In this document: positions 32,980 to 44,465 of the stretch, piece by piece
How positions within the stretch are numbered: position 1 is the stretch's first letter
Layout: each line of letters begins with the position of its first letter
Assembly (NCBI GenBank): GCA_030435675.1
Contig: CM059623.1
Location: forward strand, 11,750,092 to 11,814,091
DNA from: Steinernema hermaphroditum
Taxonomy: Eukaryota; Nematoda; Chromadorea; Rhabditida; Steinernematidae
Length of the DNA stretch: 64,000 nt
Direction of reading: 5' to 3'
The notes under the pieces: model-generated
The model's database searches: none
What the model was told of the DNA's origin: nothing
What the model saw: only the letters and a program-made list of their open reading frames with translations
Translations under genes and position numbers: made by a program

Positions 32980-35900
32980 ATGGAGCCGTCGGCGACGACG
33001 GTCACCACGCACATCGGCGATCTGCCCGACTACGTCCTCGAGTACGTCTTCTCCATCGCGAATCCCTACCAGGACCTCGACAACATCCGGCTGGTCTGTA
33101 GCCGATGGTACTACATCGCCGAACGTGCCATTCAGCGCATGAAACGTGTTTACAAGGCACCCGGATGTCGATTCTTCTGGTATGTTCGTGCATTTTCTTC
33201 AGAATTGCCGTAATTTTAGGAGTTCACAAAATGATGAAGACGTAGCTCCGCTAACAGAACGATGCTCCCATTCGGCGTGCTACTTAGAGGCCGATCAGTC
33301 GATGTACGTGTTCGGAGGGTGTACGAATGCCCATACGGCGTTCAACGATCTCTGGAGATATGACTTGGTAGGTTGAGTCACCGTTTGGGGCAAGTTATGA
33401 GTCATTTTGTTGATCACTCTAGTCGAAGGACTCAACTGACCGGTTTTAGCATTTGCTTTGTGCGATGAGTGACTGAAGATGCAGACAATGAGGTCTAGTC
33501 TACATTGATATGCAGTGTTGGATTGTCTAGTCTCTGAGTCGAAAAGTGGTCGGTTCATCATTGCTGCATCTCAGGAAATGGACTAGCAGACTCTTTATTC
33601 CAGAGATGCAAAATGATGAAGCGGTCGTATTCAGACAAACTGCAGTCTGGTCTAATGGTTGTCTCTGTTTCTGTCTACAACCCGAATCTGAGCAGAAACT
33701 CTGTGTGTCCAAACGTTATTCGATTTTGATTGATTGCTGTGCACTTCTAATCCGTTTGACGGCTCACTTAGTTTAAGTCACTCCCGCTCTGATACTGGGA
33801 TTTAGGTGGCACTTTTTGGCAACTACACGTTGCATGCGGAGCCTTTTATTGTGACAATTGTAGCATGGGAGCCATTAGACTCCTTGATGATTTAAAATTA
33901 ACTTGTACTTTTAATCAATTTTCCGACCAAATTCGCTAATTTAATTACGCAATTACGTTGACGTGAAACTTGGGGGTGAGCGCGATCTTTGTACGTATGC
34001 ACTTATCTTTTGTAATATTCTTTCTTTTCAGTCTTCTCGACGATGGCACCGCGTTTTCATCCCCACCGGGCCAATGCCGACGCCGAAAGCTCTCGCCACA
34101 CTCGTCCCCTACAAGAACAATCTCTTGCTCTTCGGAGGCTTCTCGAAGTCGTCGCCCAATCCGATCCACCAAACGTCAGACTTCTACGATGAATTACACC
34201 TCTTCGACCGCAGCATTAACCGCTGGCAGGAAGTGGTCACCGAAGGCGACGCGCCCTCTCTGGCTGGTCACTCGGCCACTATCATCGACGACTTCATGGT
34301 CGTCTTCGGCGGTTCGATGGGTGATTCGTCGAACGACGAAATTTGGGTGCTGGACATCACGCGCTGTCGTTGGATGCAACCGCCTATGGTCGCAGGGTAT
34401 AAATTTTAATGTGGAGTCCATTTTCTGATTGCTTCATTTTAAGGCCGAAGCCAGCGAAACGATACTCGCACGCATTAATGGTTATTGGCGCCAACGACTT
34501 GATCATCGTCGGCGGCTGTGGGGGCCCTAATGTTTTTTTCACGGACGTCTGGAGGTTGCACTTCGATCTGGAATTCAAGAAACCGTGGAAGTGGTCGGAA
34601 GTCAATGTGGGTGTCATAAATGATGAATGAAGAGGGCATGATGACGATATTCCCAAGTTTAGGTCAGAAACGGTGATTTATGGCCGCCGCATTTGTGGTA
34701 CCACCAGATGTGCAAGATTTCGGGCGCCGATAAAGCGATCGTCGTGAGCCGACCCGTGCGCAATCGTCTTCGGCACAGTCCACATCGCCGACAACGCCAT
34801 TCGCAGGGCAGCGACAAGTCGTCGCCGCGGCGGAAGTACTCAAGCGACTTCCAGCAGGAGAAGGCGGCGGTGGAGGCGCGTCCCGTGCTCGATTTGCCGA
34901 AGCGGAAGGGAACTTTGCTTTCTTCGAAATCTCTTGATGAGGTACGGGTAAGCTTTGTGTTCTCTGTGAGACAGACGCGCAACAGATCTGTCTGAAAACA
35001 ACTGTTCCCTGTCTGTGTAGACTGTGGTTTGCAAACAGAGACTTTCTATTTCGGGGCGGTCGCATTCTAGACAGTCGTGACCATTCTTTGAAAACGACCG
35101 ATCCGGACGTTCGTGCTGTCTAGAATGCGATCTGATGACTATCTGCGCCAACATAAACATTCTCTAATATCAGGACGCATCTCCTGCAAGTCCCACATCA
35201 CCTCCATCGAGTCCGCCAACATTCGCTCTACATCGACCCCCGGAGCTTCAACGAGCCCGTTCGATCCCTGCCATCATCGTCGGCGAGATTCCGAAGCTCG
35301 TGGTGACCGCTTCTCACGCCGATGCTCACGATGCCGACCAGCCCTCTACATCTTCCTCGTCCGGTGTCGGAAGCTCTACGTCTTCAGTGTCGGAAGAGAG
35401 CTCGAAGTTCACGATTGGTGACGAGGAAAGTGAAGATCCGGACACTGGACTGCTCCGGCAGTGTCGCATGAACTATTATTTGCATCTAGTTCAACAAGAA
35501 CATCAGAAGTTGCTGTCTGCGAGACAGAGTCTGAGTCCACAGGAGTTGGAGAAGCGTCTTGAGCAGGTTCTGTGGTATGTGGTAGCTTCTGGTGGCCTTA
35601 CTGAATGTCTCCTTTAGCAATCGCTTGTCTCATGTCAGCTCCAGGGAAATCAGTCAAACTGTTCGTACGTATTTGAGGACAAAGACCGCTAGAATCGCTC
35701 AAGATGCAGGGCATGACGACTCACGTTCTGGTAAGGACCTTATTTCTAGAGGATTATTTAGTTTTATTTTTATTTATAAAGTTGACTTTTAGGTCAACTC
35801 CGTCGCTTCTCGGACCGGCCACCACGACTGCCGCGTCTCGTCCAGCAGCATGAAACCTCTTCCTTTGACCGTCTGGTGAACTCACTTTCCTGTGGCCGCT

Positions 35901-36154
35901 ATCGGCAACTGACCATCTACGAACTGGATATTTCGAACGTCCTCAGCGATAACTTCGTCAGCTGGGACCAGCACGCGGTGGAGGAAGACGCCGCCGAGGA
36001 TCTGATTCTCTTCTCGATGGTGGAGGGCCGCGGCGAGCTCATAATGTTTGCCGGTCTCCGCACCGAGCAGCAGCCGGACAATTTGCGCGTCGCTCGCTCC
36101 AATTCGATAACGAAAGCTGTTTACCTGCTTCGTCCCAACTATTGCGATTTCTAA
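32980..36154 (+). CDS. FBXO42-like F-box and kelch-repeat protein
   Basis: F-box protein expected to act as substrate receptor of an SCF ubiquitin ligase. Vertebrate FBXO42 (JFK) targets regulators such as p53. Eight exons: 32980-33179, 33220-33367, 34032-34396, 34444-34606, 34663-34941, 35174-35574, 35618-35730, 35793-36154, giving 676 residues (human about 717). The F-box is at about 12-50 ([32 protein letters not shown], quoted in parts). Kelch blades follow ([46 protein letters not shown]), then a Ser/Pro/Arg-rich linker and a conserved C-terminal domain ending [14 protein letters not shown]...VYLLRP. Introns 2 (663 bp) and 5 (232 bp) each carry a hairpin. GMF starts 262 bp downstream. 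Confidence 0.9.
33552..33622. repeat. Hairpin in FBXO42-like intron 2
   Basis: GGTTCATCATT...TGCATCTC at 33552-33572 pairs with GAGATGCAAAATGATGAAGC at 33603-33622, with a few mismatches, around a 30-base loop. GTCT/AGAC words are frequent on both sides. Confidence 0.6.
35060..35130. repeat. Perfect 15-bp hairpin in FBXO42-like intron 5
   Basis: TCGCATTCTAGACAG at 35060-35074 is the exact reverse complement of 35116-35130, with a 41-base loop. The arms contain CTAGACAG, the word enriched elsewhere in this window. Confidence 0.8.
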
Positions 36155-36416
36155 TCGCTTCTTCTTTGCCCTTCTCTTTTCCGGCGGTGTATTTATAGAG
36201 CTCCCATCCTTGACACAAATTGTTATATAGTCTAACTATTACTAAACTATTCGATAAACTTGATTGCTGTGTGTGGCTTTCGGCGTCAACGCGTCGAACC
36301 GCGAACCAGTTCTGGCTACTTCTCACTTCCAACGTGCGACTTCTCATTGTAGTGCTTCGCTTTAGAGAACGAGGGTTGGACCGACCAATTGACTGCCGTC
36401 TTTCTGGGATCCTAAA

Positions 36417-37147
36417 ATGGTACGTCTACCGTAGTCATACCGTAGTCGTACCGTAATCTTCCTGTCTTTCAGAGCGGTACGATTGCCATCTGTCGCATTT
36501 CCGACGATCTCAAGAAGTCCCTTCGCGCCTTTCGCTTCCAGAAGAGTTCAACGACCAATGTCATCATCTGTAAGCTACGTCATATAGGTCATAAACGATG
36601 TAGTTTAGTGAAAATCAGTCGGGAGACGCACAACCTCGTCATCGAGGAGCATCTGCTGGACTGCGACATCGACATTGTGAAAGACGCGCTGCCGAGCCAG
36701 CAGCCTCGCTACATCCTCCTCAGCTACCAACTGAAGCATTCTGACGGACGCGTTTCCTATCCCATGTGTCTAGTGTTCTACAGCCCCACCGGGTGCCATC
36801 CTGAGCAGCAGATGCTCTACGCCGGAAGTCGTAATAGTCTCGTTCAGGAGTGCGAATTGACTAAGGTGAGGCGTCCTTAGATGGTTACAATAGCCATATA
36901 TGAATGTACACAACGACAACGTTGTTGTCTGTCTTTGTTGTTCGACTCAGACATGGTGTTCTGTCTAACTTTGCATTGCTGATTGTAGACTGTCTGGATT
37001 ATTCATTTATGGTGGACACCAGTATGAGATCGGTTGATCTCCACGTCTAGATCGCTTCTTGCACTCTAAGTCTCCGTTTTTTAGAACTTCGAAATCCGCG
37101 ATCTCGACGACCTCACCGAAGAGTACCTCGACTCCAAACTTCGTTGA
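36417..37147 (+). CDS. Glia maturation factor (GMF), ADF-homology domain
   Basis: GMF binds Arp2/3 through an ADF/cofilin-like fold, dissolves actin branches and blocks new ones. Four exons: 36417-36419 (the ATG alone), 36473-36569, 36609-36865, 37085-37147, giving 139 residues, the family length. The family signature is clear: SDDLKKSLRAFRFQK, QPRYILLSYQLKHSDGRVSYPMCLVFYSPTGC, PEQQMLYAGS, LVQECELTK and a C-terminal EIRDLDDLTEEYL helix. It lies 262 bp after the FBXO42-like stop on the same strand. This window also encodes the Arp2/3 subunit ARPC3, about 9 kb away, though nothing suggests co-regulation. Confidence 0.95.
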
Positions 37148-37435
37148 ACTTCAGTGCCTTTTGTTCGATATTTATTTATCGTCACTTATTGTAAGAATCA
37201 CTTATTCCGTAAATAAATTAAACGGTTTACTAGGGAGCATGGCGGGATACCGGTTTAGGGACCCGCGTCTGTATTCTTCACAAATAGTCATCGGATTATG
37301 TGCGTCGGAAGGGGGGGAAAGAAGGTTTTAGGAGGGATTATGCGTGCTGCTGACGATTAGACGCAAGTTGGCGTTTGAGAGACGACACTTGGAGACGGAG
37401 CGAAGAGGCCTCGCGTCTGGCGCTACAGTAGCGCA

Positions 37436-38047
37436 TTAGGTAGCTGCCTGCAAGGGAACTGTACGCAGTGTGTGGGGAAGGGCAACTTTACGCGATTTGC
37501 GCTGTTCCTCGTCTAGACGACGTTCTAGACGGTTCTCCTGCTCGTTGAGACGGTCGACGATGGAGATGAGCTTCTCGTGAAGCATGGTGGTCGCGTCTAA
37601 AAGTCACTCTCACTCTCTACACTCCAGACATCTAGACAGACTCTTCTCGGCGATGATGTTCTGATGGTGGGAGCTGAACGTGCGGTTGGCCAAGTCGACC
37701 ATGTTGCCGATGCGAGCGAGCACGAACTGGAGCGTCTGGTCGGTGTCCGACTGGGCGCTCTGCGCGCCACTGGAGCGCATCTGCTGGGTGGAGGAGGAAG
37801 AGGATTCGGTGTCGTTGAGGGGCACGGAACGGTCCGAAGAGGTGCGTTCGCTTTCGTCTCGCGGCGAGATGAACTTCGTCGACGGCGACTCGTCGGACTT
37901 GGTGATTAGGTTGAGGGCGACGCCTGACTGATTGGAGGTGGATTCGTTGGATTCGTTGGAGGTCGTGCGGCGGGAGAGGTCCCCGGCGGTGGCGCGCGAG
38001 GAACTCGGGCGGCTGAAAGGGGACGGATAGGATGGGTTCCTGAACAT
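37436..38047 (-). CDS. Unrecognised coiled-coil protein, 188 aa
   Basis: Two exons, 38047-37642 and 37596-37436, with a 45-bp intron ending in GACTTTTAG; together 188 residues. Residues 1-95 are Ser/Thr/Asn rich and probably disordered (FRNPSYPSPFSRPSS, repeated SNES). Residues about 95-165 form a likely helix and coiled coil: DQTLQFVLARIGNMVDLANRT, then MLHEKLISIVDRLNEQENRLERRLDEEQRK. There is no signal peptide or membrane span. The helical half looks like a subunit of a small coiled-coil assembly, but I cannot name a family. A GTCTAGAC palindrome lies inside the coding part. The start was chosen as the first Met giving this protein-like frame; no clean acceptor precedes it. Confidence 0.6.
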
Positions 38048-39170
38048 TTGGACTGATGACAGCTCCTCTTACCACTTTTTCAGGTGCCCGCCATATCGCT
38101 AAACGTTAGGGTATAATAATCCGCACTGAGCATGCGTAAAGCTAAGCATTTTATACGACTTCCTCTAAAATCAGTTCTAAATATGCCGTGAAAAATACTA
38201 TTCTTAATTACCCATCGGTTTTAGTGCCCTCTCTACTGCACTGCTCAGAATAGCAGGTCTCATCTTTTAGCACGCCCACAAATAGCAAAAATCCATAAGC
38301 AGACATCTTCTTACGATCTGTTTACACCTTTTTTTTAAATATAGTTTGACATTATAGAGACGCGATTTCTCTTCTCGGGGATGTATCCCTTCTTGAGAAG
38401 TAAGTCTATCAGATCCATGACTTTATAGCAGGGCTCACAAAGAACTCCACTGCTTTTAGGCGGTTTTTCGCACACGTGCTTACATTCCGGCTATAATTGT
38501 TGGCAGCGGGTACTGTATATATGAGACGCTACAAGGTCTTCAGGATAGTCAATAGTCAATTAGGCCGCAGGCATGAGCAAGTATAGTGTGTATAGAAGAG
38601 GCTTTTTGAGGGAGGCGTCCATAGTAGTTCGCCACCTAGTTCTATTAGAGCTCTATTCGACCACAGCGAATCCACGCCAAAAGCCACGTTTTACCTTACA
38701 TTTTAAAAGCAAGATACGGGTGATCCTGGGTACGGTAAGCCAAGGTGAGAGTCATGGCGAACAGTCTAGCCGACAGAAAGAGGACGACAATGAATGGGGG
38801 AGGTGAATCGAATGAGTTTAAATTGGACTCGAAAAGACTCTTTTCGTGGAAGGAGTACGGGATTACGTTTGGGTGTGGCCAGCAGCCGAATCCGTTTAAC
38901 CGTCTGAGAAGGGCGATAATTCGGAAAAATCCAAAATTCTAGGGAATTCTTACGAAAAGAACGTCATTCATTAATTTAAATTATGTGACTCACCAGATGA
39001 TTGAAGTAAAATGCTTGATGATCTATGGATAATTGATGTAATTCATGGAAAAACAGTGCGGTGACTCATAACAGTTGAGCTGATGATATTGGCTCTTCTA
39101 TGTCATTGGAAGAAAACATGGACATGAGAAAAAGTGGTCTTTGAAACCTGTAAATCGGTGTGTGCCATTC
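38048..39170. other. Intergenic, no gene seen
   Basis: A short frame at 38745-38942 has no family resemblance or splice support. No tRNA or clear repeat seen. The right end abuts the duplicated peptide-gene block. Confidence 0.45.
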
Positions 39171-39674
39171 GGTGCCATTGAAATGTCCCATAAATGCCTA
39201 CAGTCACAAAATGAATCATTGCTTGAACAGCTGTTCATGTCGAGGCCCCTTCTCCGGGCACAATCCGTGTTTGTTCAGGCGTGCATCCGGCGATCAGAGT
39301 CGGAATGTTCCGCTATAAAACGGAACCACGCACGCCACACTCCATCCGACAATGAACGCCTTCACCCTCGTCGTCTTCTGTGCCACTCTGGCCGTCTTCG
39401 TCACCGCCACCCCCTGCAAGGACGCCTCCAACGGTCGCGTCTACCAGCCCGGAGTCAGCTACTTGATGGACGACTGTGGCTCGCTGAAGGCCTGCCTCGG
39501 CGGCCAGATCTTCACGATGCCCTACACGTGCGTTCCCAACTCCCACTGTGGCCGTGAGGGCGCTTTCCCCATGTGCGTCTGTAACACCGGCTTCAAGAAG
39601 GCCGGCGACATCAACTCTCCCTGCGTCCGAGCCTAATGAAATGTTCTCTGGGTCAGAATAAATTTTTGATGTTG
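39171..39674 (+). repeat. Duplicated segment, copy 2
   Basis: Partner of 12742-13247, 26.4 kb away and in the same orientation. Promoter, CDS and 3' UTR are all conserved, with a few substitutions and small indels. Confidence 0.85.
39352..39636 (+). CDS. Secreted 8-cysteine peptide, copy 2
   Basis: A single-exon 94-residue paralogue of the peptide at 12925-13209. The signal peptide (residues 1-20) and all eight cysteines are kept. Differences are Thr for Ala at 5, Asp for Glu at 40, Thr for Lys at 59 and His for Gln at 65. The TATAAAA with its TTCCG/CGGAA flanks lies at the same distance, and AATAAA follows the stop by about 20 bp. So few changes over both coding and flanking DNA point to a recent duplication or ongoing exchange. 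The function is unknown. Confidence 0.85.
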   Translation: MNAFTLVVFCATLAVFVTATPCKDASNGRVYQPGVSYLMDDCGSLKACLGGQIFTMPYTCVPNSHCGREGAFPMCVCNTGFKKAGDINSPCVRA

Positions 39675-40466
39675 GTAAGGTCATTTCGACCTCTTGACAG
39701 ACATTACACGTCTAAATTAGCACCTCTGGGGACAGCCTGTCGACAGACTCTCCTCTCGACACACCACAGTTTTTCCGACCGGTCCCCCTGCGCCAAGTCC
39801 GCAAGAACAACGTTCTTCTTCGTCACCCCTCGTACGTTCATTTCGCAAGTGTCATTAAGCGAAGCGGTCGCAAACAAATCGGCTGTCGGAATCGGACTCT
39901 TTTTGCGCGTCGATTCCCCCTCGCTTTTTCAAAGGGACTCCAGATCGTTATCGCCGAAATCACCACTCCGTCGGCCTCCAAATCGAAATCGAACGCGCCG
40001 GGCAAGCGAATGCACGCTTATCAATCGGTTCGATCAGTTTTGGCGATTTATAAATCATGTTTTAGCGCCGCCACGAGCGTCGGAATGCGTTCGATTTCGA
40101 CTTGACGTTTGCCAGTCGGAACGGAACTGTCCGAGTACTGTGGGTGTCACTGATGATTCGGTGGAAAAAGTGCACTTTGCACGGAAACATGTGCACTTCA
40201 TAGAAGAAACGGCTCATGAAAGGGCAGTCTATGCAACACATCGTCGCAAGCAAAGATTGAAAATTTGTCTCCCTCTCCAGACAGTCTCCAGATCCTTAGA
40301 CGTCCAAACGGTTCCACAAAAAAAGTGCAATGAGATGTTAAAAACAAGACGCCTCGAGGCTGTCTAGAAAATACGCTTATTTAAATCTGCAGAACCCCTT
40401 GGATTTTTTGGTATTTGGTGGTTCTAAGTAGCTAGTTAGCCTTTTTTGGGAATTCAAAACATGGAC
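39675..40466. other. No convincing gene; long open frame of doubtful status
   Basis: A plus-strand frame stays open from the peptide gene's 3' UTR to 40367. Its composition (Arg/Ser rich) and lack of domains or introns argue against coding. No Dachshund C-terminal exon was found here on the minus strand. Confidence 0.4.
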
Positions 40467-43400
40467 TTACTCATCTGACTTGTTGTCTTCGAGAGTCGAG
40501 GACATGGACGAGTGTGGGTCGTCGTCGCCTTCTTCTTCTTCGCCCTCGTCCTCGTCTAGGGTTTCGTCGATAATTGTCTGTGTCTGCGGTAGGAATGTCG
40601 AGCTGCTAAAGAGAAATTTTTAATTTACATTTTCACAGAATTTGTGTGAATAAAATATCCACGAAACAGGCCACAAGTCGGGGATTACGGTCTCGTCTGC
40701 ATCGTAAGGATTTACAGACTCCAGACGGTCTCTGTAAAACATTCTTAGCCGCGTTTCTGTGTCCATTTAATTTCTGTTCGTCTATCAAAGCGTAACCTAC
40801 TCATTGGAGAACGGATTCTGTCGAGGTTGCGGCTGCTGCTGCGCTACCGCAGCCATCATCTGCTGCATGAGGAGCTGAGGGGCGCCGAAACTGAAAAGGT
40901 TGCCGAAGAGCTGCATCGGATTTGCACCGGTTGGCGGTGGAGGCGGCGAAGTCATCGACTCCGTCGACAGACTCGGCTGCGGACTCGTAAAGGAGTGGTG
41001 GTCGAAGCTGGAGTCGTAGCGGGGCTCCTTCTTCGCTATGTGACTCCAGTCTTCGTGGGGCGATCGTTTCGGAGGCCGACCGGGACGAGCACTATATGGA
41101 GTGGACTCAGGCTAGGGTTACGTTATACGTACCAAGCGTTGGTGCAGTCATCGTAGAGCTTGTCGAAGTCGTCTCTGTTGATGAGCTTGCAACGGTTCAC
41201 TCCGGGTTGGATGGCTCCAAGGCTTCTGAGCGCTCTGACCTAAAGGGGAAGCGGGTGTTTTCCATGGTAATGATTAATTTTATTTTCACCAAAAAAATTC
41301 ATTAAAGTGAGTGCATTCGTAGATTTCTTATACTACGGTATTTTGAAGTGGCAGGATATTAGAAAGGTTTTGAGAAGTCAATTCCTTATGGTTATCTGCA
41401 GGCTTACGGTATCTTCTTGATGCATTTAGAAATCCGCAAAACCAAAGGATCTACATACGTGTGTTGAGCGGTTAGAATAATCAGTGACGAGCGGCCGGTT
41501 TCAGACACCAGACAAAATGAGGGCCTGGGCCAGCATTAAACCGACCCTGACCGGTTTACACGTCAGACACGTTCGCAAGGAGCCATACAGACAGTTTGAA
41601 GGCGACCGGTTCACCCCCTATAGGTCAAAGCCCTTCGTATGGCCATTGGATGTCTTAAAAGTGACTAGCTTTCTTAGGCGATCATCCATCGACAAGAGTA
41701 CGGTCCATGACTGTTAATCACCGTTTTTATTTCCTTCCTGACGTGTCAAATAAGTGTGTCGAAAAAGGTCAGAAACGTTCACCCAAAACGATCGGAATCG
41801 GAATCGCATTCGCTTTGAGTGTGTGGCGATTCGATCTGCGAAATCTCCGGGCTGACCTTGGAAGTTCCTCAGTTCTGCACACGCTCGTTCGTCTGTCATG
41901 TAAACGGTGATGTATCGGATGGCGAAACACACAAAAACGACCTTTCGGCGACGCTAATTTACTGTTCGTAAATTAATGAGTATTAGCGTAAAATTTGAAT
42001 TTGGAGGTAGTCGTTCCGAGGAGGGCAATGAACACGGTTGGCAAAGAATCACTAAGCGTCTACACGTAGTGCTACATGCAGCAGTATACCGATTTTCGAT
42101 CTTCACTATCTGTTAAGGGATAGCCAAAGATGCTCTTTACCGACTGTCCCCTTATTCTACACCATGCACCACTTATACATTGTATGGAGTCCCCAAAAAA
42201 GGTGCACTTTATACAGAGGTCTGAGAAGTCATTTTCGAGTGCATCCAAACGTGGGAACGGTCGGAAAACGAAAAAGAAGCGTAAAAAAGAGAGAAACCGA
42301 CCACTCTTGATTTGAATTTCTGAAGAGCTTTCTAGACGTCTGTCTAAAGTCCCCGTTTTGGGACACCCTCCATTTTCGTTTGTGTCCTGAGTAAAGGACT
42401 GGTCATGTGTCCAGCTCCACGCCCAAACGTTGTAAACCTTTCATCCGAATCCAAAAATTGTCATCTACTCTGCTATGACTCCCAAGTAGATAAAGCAATC
42501 CGGAACTGGAACAGAATCATTTCCTAATATTTTTTATTTTTCATTTCCTAATATTTTTTTTTTCATTTCCTAATATTTTTTTTATTGCATATTTTTTATA
42601 AAGCCATGCTCTCTCGTCCCGCCCTAAATGTTCTTCCTCACGAAATCATGGGTCCACTTAACTAGTGTACAGCTTTGGAACAGCTTTTTTTTAGCTTTTT
42701 AAGGTACGCTATGCATACAACGCCTACAATGCTTGATAAAGAATAGTTTTGAAATATTCTTACCAATTGAGGAGAATGAGCTTATAAAACAGCCTTCATA
42801 GAGCCAGAGATACCCACTGACCCAGGGCCGAGCCAGAGGCATCCGAGCCAAGGCTAAGCCTACACACTCCACCCGAGTCGGCATCTCTGTCCAGAGCGTA
42901 ATCTGGCTTCCAAGAGAGATTTATATTTCATGGAAAAATATGGAACAAGGAAAGGTTTTTAGTGATAGGTTTGCGTCAAAAGCTAAATAGATATCATACA
43001 ATGACATACGATTTGATTTTTCGTATCAGATATGAAGAATCGGATATCTTCTTTCGGTCTATGGTAAACAGAGGGATTCCCCACTTTTGTGATTTTGGAT
43101 TTTAGACTCTTCTATTCGAAAGTGGAGCGGAAAACATATATAAATCCTTCAAGAACCTACCTGCTCTACATTGCAAATGAGTGGTTCGATATTCAGTCTC
43201 TTCAACTTGGTGTATACAGTGTGCATTCCGCCGACGTACTTCTTCAAGAAGAGCTCGAAGACCTGCGGCAGACAGATCATCACCTGTCCAGACATGTCGA
43301 AGCCGGCGACTTTCTCATCTCTGTAGTCGTACAGCTTCGCCTCCACCGGTCCAAGGCAGAGATTCTGATCGATATGCGGCTGGAGATGAGACGTAGACGC

Positions 43401-43560
43401 CAGACTGTAGGCGTCTAGAGCTGATTTATAGGCTGAAATAGACGTGTCAATTGTCTGCCGTCGACTACGGTAGCTTACTGTGATCGTCGGTGTGTTTCCC
43501 GCCCGTGGCGAGCATCTGCATCTCTGCGAGACTCTGTATGGCTGCGAGAGGTTCGATCAT
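40467..43560 (-). CDS. dac-1: Dachshund-family transcription factor (SKI/SNO/DAC domain)
   Basis: Dachshund proteins are nuclear co-regulators of cell fate, notably in neurons. Five exons: 43560-43479, 43432-43161, 41239-41133, 41091-40801, 40605-40467, giving 296 residues. The DachBox-N/SKI domain (about 45-155) is clear: YRDEKVAGF, MICLPQVFELFLKK, VGGMHTVYTKLKRLNI, CNVEQVRALRSLGAIQPGVNRCKLI and DCTNA, followed by RPGRPPKRSP. The rest is Pro/Ser/Gln rich (MQQMMAAVAQQQPQ) and ends in a Glu/Asp run. Intron 2 is 1.92 kb. The usual C-terminal DachBox-C coiled coil is missing: the TAA stop lies within GAGTAAGT, which also reads as a donor, so a longer isoform is possible. A CACTTGTAG acceptor precedes the ATG by about 33 nt. 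The symbol is the C. elegans orthologue. Confidence 0.88.
42221..42330. repeat. Dispersed degenerate repeat, copy 1
   Basis: In Dachshund intron 2. It shares an ordered set of words (GTCATTTT, CATCCAAA, GGTCGGAAAA, AAAAAG..GCG, TTTGAATTT) with 44375-44465, so the two are diverged copies of one element. Confidence 0.5.
42519..42592. repeat. AT-rich tandem repeat, three units
   Basis: Three copies of a 22-26-bp unit (CATTTCCTAATATTTTTT) in Dachshund intron 2. Confidence 0.75.
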
Positions 43561-44374
43561 GGTGGTCCGAGGGGTTCTGTAGTGAAGATTGTACCTACAA
43601 GTGGGTGGCAATAAAGCAAATGAGCGTTGATTTGTTTCTTCGTTTTAGGTGGTGCGCCGCGGTGGGAGGATGCGCGAAGGAGACGATAAAATCGCGCCGC
43701 GCGGCGATTCGGTTTTTTGGGTTAACGCACCGCGGCTCGACAACCCGAGAAGGCTTATCGCGAGGAGGAGGCTGGGAGGTGCCCTTGGGGCGGTGATTGG
43801 CATCACAGGTAATCGGAGATGATTTGTTTGACTTAGAAGACAAAGCGGAGTTTGTTCAAGAAGGTGGTTGGATGTAGTTCTGAGTCGAAATGTTTGATTG
43901 GAACGAGTTTTGTGTTTTCAGAAAGGGGTGCAGCGTTTGCAGATGCCCTAAGGAGCAGTTATAAAGCGTTATAAAGGGATGTATGCTTCGATTCTGCTTC
44001 GCGAAAGGGTCATATGTTAAGAGAAGAGATCTAATGTGGAAGAAATGACCGGATAATAGTCTGACAAGGAAGGTATGAAAGGTGAAGCAAATTGATTGCT
44101 CCCCCTAGTTCTGGATCTTCTGAGAATCCTCTTTACGGGAGGGCGCCATTGCTCCAGACGATTGGGCCATTTGCCCGGGCTTCTATTCGCGATCTTTCAG
44201 GCGATCTTCTATTTTATTGTGGTTCGTTCCGTTTTTGATCTTACAGCTATGCCCCCCCCATCAACTGGGCTACTAACGTGGCATTTGTTGTGATGTTGAC
44301 GGGGAACACGACCAGTCCTTTTCTCAAGACACACACGAATATACAGGGTCTGTCAGAAAAGGGCATCTAGACTG

Positions 44375-44465
44375 AAGTCTTGAATGTCATTTTTGTGACC
44401 ATCCAAAGGTGAGACCGGTCGGAAAATGACAAAAAGCGACCGGTTTGAATTTTTTGAAGAAGACC
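44375..44465. repeat. Dispersed degenerate repeat, copy 2
   Basis: Diverged partner of 42221-42330 with the same word order. Confidence 0.5.

Noticed and set aside
39636..40367. 243-codon open frame on the plus strand
   Set aside because: It begins inside the peptide gene's 3' UTR, is Arg/Ser rich, and has no domain, signal peptide or splice signals; it looks like a long chance frame.
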